Shown here in pieces: positions 60,205 to 64,000 of a stretch of 64,000 bases of DNA (the first letter of the stretch is position 1; each line of letters opens with the position of its first letter). Origin of the DNA: Candidatus Viadribacter manganicus (GTDB lineage Bacteria; Pseudomonadota; Alphaproteobacteria; Caulobacterales; Aquidulcibacteraceae). Under the pieces are notes generated by a model, which ran no database searches, was not told the origin of the DNA, and saw nothing but the letters and a program-made list of their open reading frames with translations. A program made the position numbers and the translations under genes. The stretch covers positions 806,001-870,000 of the forward strand of contig NZ_CP013244.1 of NCBI RefSeq assembly GCF_001679665.1, read 5' to 3'.

Positions 60205-62061
60205 TTACCGCCGGCCGAACAGCTTTTCGATGTCAGCAAGCTTTAACTCGACATAAGTCGGTCGCCCGTGATTGCACTGGCCGGAAAACGGCGTCGCTTC
60301 CATTTGGCGCAGCAACGAATTCATCTCATCGCCGGTCAGCCGGCGTCCTGCGCGCACCGAACCGCGGCACGCCATCGATGAACACACTTCTTCGAGACGC
60401 TCTTTCAGAGCGTGCGCCTCGCCCAGCTCAGCGATGTCATCCGCTAAGTCTTTGAGCATTCCCGCCGCATCGACATGCCCAAGCAGGGCCGGCGTTTCGC
60501 GCACAAGAATGGCCCCCGGACCAAACGGCTCGATGACAAGGCCAAGCTGCGCCAATTCTTCAGCACGAGCGCCCAATGCATCCGCTTCGCTTGGATCAAG
60601 CTCGACAACTTCCGGAATAAGCAAACCCTGCCGGCGCACGCCGCCATTGGCGAGCATTTGCTTCATGCGTTCATATACGAGGCGTTCGTGGGCGGCGTGT
60701 TGATCGACGATGACGATGCCATCTTCGGTTTGCGCGACGATGTAAGTCTCGTGAATCTGCGCGCGCGCTGCGCCAAGCGGAAAGAAGCGCGCATCCTCGG
60801 GATCCTGATTGGTCGCCGTTTGGATTGCGGCCTCGAGATCCACCCGCGAAATCGCAGCCGCGAAGCCTGCCGGCGCTTCCTCGACGCGTCCGCTCGGCAT
60901 CATGAAGTCGCCGCTCGCCAGGCGCTCTTCTGCAACCGCCCATGCCTGCGCTGCGGGCCGCAAGAATGGTTGCGGCGCTTCGTACGCGCGCACGGCGCCT
61001 AAGGCAGATTGTGCGGTTGTTGTCGAAGCACGATGGCCAGCGCCCGCAAGCGCGTGACTCAGCGCGCCCACGATAAGCCCCCGCACCAAAGCGGCATCGC
61101 GAAAACGCACTTCGGTCTTGGCCGGATGCACGTTCACGTCGACTTCATCCGGCGGCAAATCAAGGAACAACGCCGCCACCGGGTGGCGATCGCGCGCCAG
61201 CAAATCCTGATACGCCGCACGCACCGCGCCAACGATGAGCTTATCCTTCACCGGCCGGCCATTGACGAATAGGTGCTGGTGCTCGCGCGTGCCGCGATGG
61301 AACGTCGGCAAGCCGGCAAACCCGGAGAGACGCACAGTGTCACGCGTCTGATCGAGCAAAATACAATTCGGCGCGAAGTCCGCACCGAGGATCGCCGCGA
61401 GCCGCGAACGGCGCCCTTCATTTTCAGGATCGTTTTCCGCAGCGAGGCGCAGCGACATCCGGCCATCATGCTCTAGCGAGAACGCCACATCCGGGCGCGC
61501 CATCGCCAAGCGCTTCACAACATCCGACACCGCCATCATCTCAGCGCGTTCGGACTTCATGAACTTCAGCCGCGCCGGTGTCGCAAAGAAGAGATCGCGC
61601 ACCTCTACCCGCGTACCGCTCTCGCTCAGCGTCGCCCACGCAGCCGGCTTCACAGCCTCCAGCGCGCCGCCCTCGACATTAATCGCCCAGGTATCGGCGA
61701 CGCCGCGCGCCTTCGATGTAATCTCAAGCCGCGCTACGGCGCCGATGGAAGGCAACGCCTCGCCGCGAAATCCCATCGTGTGAATATTCAGAAGATCGAC
61801 GTCACCCGCCGAACTTGCAGTTAACTTCGAGGTCGCGTGCCGCTCCACCGCCAGCGGCAGCTCATCGCGCGGGATGCCGCTGCCATCGTCCTCAATCGAA
61901 ATCAGCCCAAGGCCGCCGCGTCCAATGCGAACGACTATGCGGCGCGCGCCAGCATCAAGCGCGTTCTCGACCAATTCCTTCACCGCGGCGGCGGGCCGCT
62001 CAATTACCTCGCCGGCGGCGATGCGGTTTACGGCTTCGGGAGGGAGGCGGCGGATGGGCAT
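60205..62061 (-). CDS. mutL: DNA mismatch repair protein MutL (endonuclease type)
   Basis: 618 residues. GHKL ATPase N-terminal domain: [46 protein letters not shown] and [12 protein letters not shown] variable linker follows, then a C-terminal dimerisation domain with the nuclease motif [12 protein letters not shown] (DQHA-X2-E-X4-E), [13 protein letters not shown] and QCNHGRPT. This is the form used where MutH is absent, so nicking in mismatch repair is probably done by MutL itself. No mutS in the window. Confidence 0.96.
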   Translation of the reverse strand: MPIRRLPPEAVNRIAAGEVIERPAAAVKELVENALDAGARRIVVRIGRGGLGLISIEDDGSGIPRDELPLAVERHATSKLTASSAGDVDLLNIHTMGFRGEALPSIGAVARLEITSKARGVADTWAINVEGGALEAVKPAAWATLSESGTRVEVRDLFFATPARLKFMKSERAEMMAVSDVVKRLAMARPDVAFSLEHDGRMSLRLAAENDPENEGRRSRLAAILGADFAPNCILLDQTRDTVRLSGFAGLPTFHRGTREHQHLFVNGRPVKDKLIVGAVRAAYQDLLARDRHPVAALFLDLPPDEVDVNVHPAKTEVRFRDAALVRGLIVGALSHALAGAGHRASTTTAQSALGAVRAYEAPQPFLRPAAQAWAVAEERLASGDFMMPSGRVEEAPAGFAAAISRVDLEAAIQTATNQDPEDARFFPLGAARAQIHETYIVAQTEDGIVIVDQHAAHERLVYERMKQMLANGGVRRQGLLIPEVVELDPSEADALGARAEELAQLGLVIEPFGPGAILVRETPALLGHVDAAGMLKDLADDIAELGEAHALKERLEEVCSSMACRGSVRAGRRLTGDEMNSLLRQMEATPFSGQCNHGRPTYVELKLADIEKLFGRR

Positions 62062-62130
62062 GAGATTCGGGCCAAGGCTAGCATATGGGACGCGCCTTCT
62101 CCCCCAGCTACGACAGCGCTAGGTTGAGCC

Positions 62131-62931
62131 ATGGCCGAACAAAAAAAGCCCAATGCGGCGCAGATCGCCTCCCCTTCGTTTCGCCTCGCGGCGCTGGACG
62201 AGGCTTTCCTGCTGGGCGAATCCATGCGCGGCGTCCGGTTTCTGCTCGAATACGAGAAAGCCGAGCAAATCTTGAAAGCACGGCGGATCAAATCCACCAT
62301 CGTCGTCTTTGGCGGCGCGCGCATTGTGGAAAGCGGCGGCTCAGAGCAACACGCGCTCTGGTACAAGGAGGCGCGTGCGTTCGGCCGCCTCGCATCTGAA
62401 CGCGGCGGCGCAACCAGCGACAATGGCGGCGATCATTTCAACGTCATCACAACCGGCGGCGGGCCCGGCGCGATGGAAGCCGTCAATCGCGGCGCGCGCG
62501 ACGTGAACGCGCCATCGATCGGCTTCAACATTCGTTTGCCCCACGAACAAGAGCCCAACGCCTACACAACACCGGAGCTCACCTTCAACTTCCACTACTT
62601 CGCCATGCGCAAGATGCACCTTGCCATGCGCGCCAACGCGCTCGTCATTTTTCCAGGCGGCTTCGGCACGCTCGACGAAATGTTCGAGATCCTAACGCTT
62701 CGACAAACGCGCAAAGCACCGCTCATTCCCGTCGTACTTTTCGACGAAGCCTATTGGCGTTCGGTGATCAATTTCGACAAGCTCGTCGAACATGGCGCCA
62801 TCGACGCCGCCGATCTCACACTCTTCCGCTACGCCGATACGGCGGAAGCCACCTGGGACGCGCTCGTTGAACAGGGCCTTGGCAAAGCCCACGACAACAG
62901 CGCCCCGGACGTGGTCCAGAAGGACATCTAA
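62131..62931 (+). CDS. LOG family protein (nucleotide 5'-monophosphate nucleosidase type)
   Basis: 266 residues of the Rossmann-like LOG/TIGR00730 fold. KSTIVVFGGARIVESGG, VITTGGGPGAMEAVNRGA, IGFNIRLPHEQEPN and the signature VIFPGGFGTLDEMFEILT carry the phosphate and nucleoside contacts, with the Arg and Glu of the active site. It hydrolyses the N-glycosidic bond of a nucleoside 5'-monophosphate, possibly AMP or cytokinin-type nucleotides. It is longer at both ends than plant LOG proteins. Divergent from mutL. Confidence 0.88.
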   Translation: MAEQKKPNAAQIASPSFRLAALDEAFLLGESMRGVRFLLEYEKAEQILKARRIKSTIVVFGGARIVESGGSEQHALWYKEARAFGRLASERGGATSDNGGDHFNVITTGGGPGAMEAVNRGARDVNAPSIGFNIRLPHEQEPNAYTTPELTFNFHYFAMRKMHLAMRANALVIFPGGFGTLDEMFEILTLRQTRKAPLIPVVLFDEAYWRSVINFDKLVEHGAIDAADLTLFRYADTAEATWDALVEQGLGKAHDNSAPDVVQKDI

Positions 62932-63043
62932 GCTTGGCGGGATCGCCCCTGCTCAATGTCACTTCCGCCTCTCACGCCTCAGCACGGGCGTCCTCTACCT
63001 AAGATCACTCTCACCAAGAGAGCGAACCGAAGAGGAAGAAGTC

Positions 63044-63319
63044 GTGAAAAAGTACGTTATCGAGCGTCAGATTCCCGGTGTCGACAAGATGGGCGCAAGC
63101 GACCTGTCTGGCGCCGCGAAAACCTCAAACACCGCGCTGGCCCAACTCGCACCGAAGGTGCAATGGGTCCATTCTTACCTCGCCCAGGACAAGACCTTCT
63201 GCATCTATCTGGCCGAGAATGAAGACGCGATCCGCGAACACGCGCGCATCAGCGGCTTCCCGGCCAACAAGATCACCGAGGTCACGGGCATGATCGACCC
63301 CACCACGGCGCGGGGCTGA
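63044..63319 (+). CDS. DUF4242 family protein (nickel-binding-like)
   Basis: 91 residues from a GTG at 63044 with GAGGAAG upstream. The pattern is that of DUF4242: KKYVIERQIPGVDKMGASDL, then KVQWVHSYLAQDKTFCIYLA, ENEDAIREHARISGFPANKI and TEVTGMIDPTTA. Family members have been described as small ferredoxin-like-fold proteins binding nickel, though with little experimental support. Four His/Cys residues (H in VHSYL, C in FCIYL, H in EHARI and others) are candidate ligands. Cytoplasmic. Confidence 0.85.
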   Translation: MKKYVIERQIPGVDKMGASDLSGAAKTSNTALAQLAPKVQWVHSYLAQDKTFCIYLAENEDAIREHARISGFPANKITEVTGMIDPTTARG

Positions 63320-63354
63320 TAGCGTTTGGCTACGTTAAGGCCTAAGGTGACCCC

Positions 63355-64000
63355 ATGAGCGAATTCGAAGTGCTCAACGTTACGGTCATCCTGTTGGACG
63401 ATGGCTACGCGTCCACGGCGCTCATGCCGATTGAAGTCTTTCACTCGGCAGGAGCACTGTGGCGCGAGCTGCGCGGCGAAGCGCCTGAACCGCGCTTTCG
63501 CGTCACCACCGCATCGATCGACGGCAAACCCGTGCGTAGCCCGTACGCCGGACTCAGCATGTCGCCGGAAACCAAGATTGCGGCGATCGATCGGACCGAC
63601 ATCGCGATCATCCCGACATCGGGCCTCTGCTTCAATGAGAAACTGATCGAAAATAGCGCCCTGCTGCCCTGGCTGCAGAAGCAACACGCGCACGGCGCCT
63701 ATCTCGCCGGCGTGTGCATGGGCGCAGCTTACCTTGCCGAAGCGGGACTGCTCGATAGCCGCCAAGCCACAACTCACTGGGCAATAGCGGACGCATTCCG
63801 CCAGCGTTGGCCCAATGTCGATTGGCGACCCGACATGTTCGTCACTGAAGACGCACGACTGCTCTGCAGCGGCGGCCTGACAGCCGCGGCTGACGTCAGC
63901 CTCTATCTCGTCGAGAAGCTCTGCGGGCATGAAGTTGCAGTTCAAACCGCGAAGTCACTACTGCTAACGATGCCGCGCACGCACCAATGCGGTTACGCCG
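63355..64000 (+). CDS. GlxA-type AraC-family regulator (cut by window edge)
   Basis: The visible 215 residues are the DJ-1/PfpI domain of a GlxA-like regulator. VTVILLDDGYASTALMPIEV begins it, TDIAIIPTSGLCFN and GAYLAGVCMGAAYLAEAGLL hold the loop and the Cys usually aligned with the DJ-1 nucleophile, and TTHWAIADAFRQRWP follows as in GlxA proteins. The AraC-type helix-turn-helix should lie in the C-terminal part beyond 64000. The ATG at 63355 has GGTGA upstream. Effector unknown. Confidence 0.85.
   Translation, partial: MSEFEVLNVTVILLDDGYASTALMPIEVFHSAGALWRELRGEAPEPRFRVTTASIDGKPVRSPYAGLSMSPETKIAAIDRTDIAIIPTSGLCFNEKLIENSALLPWLQKQHAHGAYLAGVCMGAAYLAEAGLLDSRQATTHWAIADAFRQRWPNVDWRPDMFVTEDARLLCSGGLTAAADVSLYLVEKLCGHEVAVQTAKSLLLTMPRTHQCGYA

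Noticed and set aside
1..64000. tRNA, rRNA, CRISPR, prophage or insertion sequence
   Set aside because: Intergenic stretches are short, and I found no tRNA-like cloverleaf, no regularly spaced repeat, no transposase or integrase and no attachment-site duplication. A dedicated covariance-model scan would be decisive.

Overview
The window is a stretch of chromosome from an alphaproteobacterium, most likely a free-living member of the Caulobacterales or a Hyphomonadaceae-like group. This rests on GC-rich coding sequence with many GTG/TTG starts, a PhaR/PhaA/PhaB polyhydroxybutyrate gene set, an endonuclease-type MutL, a short NrdA, an alphaproteobacterial direct-repeat LexA box (GTTC-N7-GTTC), a FixK/FNR palindrome, and two palindromic intergenic repeats of a kind common in these genomes. 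No insertion sequence, prophage, CRISPR array, rRNA or tRNA gene was recognised. It is an ordinary chromosomal core interleaved with many small exported and membrane proteins.

1-12 kb: a DMT permease cut by the left edge; nrdA behind two NrdR-like boxes; a membrane-anchored protein with a shortened TIR-like domain; a Tat-exported D-amino-acid-oxidase-like protein that reads as a circular permutation; a CDF cation exporter; NudC; two lipoprotein-type methyltransferase homologues flanking arfB; rmuC; and an overlapping trio of HIG1-domain protein, cobalamin adenosyltransferase and VOC protein. 12-20 kb: csbD, phaB, a membrane LuxR regulator with a DUF4199 protein, phaA divergent from phaR, a methyltransferase and an amidase. 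20-27.6 kb: a glycosyltransferase cluster (two GT2, one GT39), a decayed globin gene, thrS and yidD.

27.7-31 kb is the most unusual stretch. It is packed with small exported proteins: two tandem paralogues with a C-W-G-A-F motif, and three lipoproteins that appear to share an uncharacterised four-cysteine domain. Among them sit an exported SseB-like protein, a NifU-like scaffold and a YjbR-like protein. 31-44 kb: a GFA-fold protein lacking the second zinc site, a carotenoid oxygenase with a FixK/FNR-type palindrome upstream, a lipoprotein serpin, cysS, folE, a DUF817 protein, a sarcosine-oxidase-like enzyme, PhoD, rluD and rpoH. The rpoH leader carries a LexA-type direct repeat and a hairpin covering the Shine-Dalgarno sequence.

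44-54 kb runs almost entirely on the minus strand: three consecutive Yip1-family membrane proteins, purA, a patatin phospholipase, two tandem PagL-like proteins and the serine pathway pair serC-serA. 54-64 kb: a peptidoglycan-binding protein, PhzF, thiD, folP, a Nudix hydrolase, a methyltransferase-glyoxalase pair, a two-repeat exported protein, mutL, a LOG-family nucleosidase, a DUF4242 protein and a GlxA-type regulator cut by the right edge. Serine, folate, thiamine, purine and deoxynucleotide functions are spread across separate small operons. I see no coherent multi-gene defence or mobile system. The best candidates for something undescribed are the four-cysteine lipoprotein family, the exported methyltransferase-like pair and the rpoH leader.
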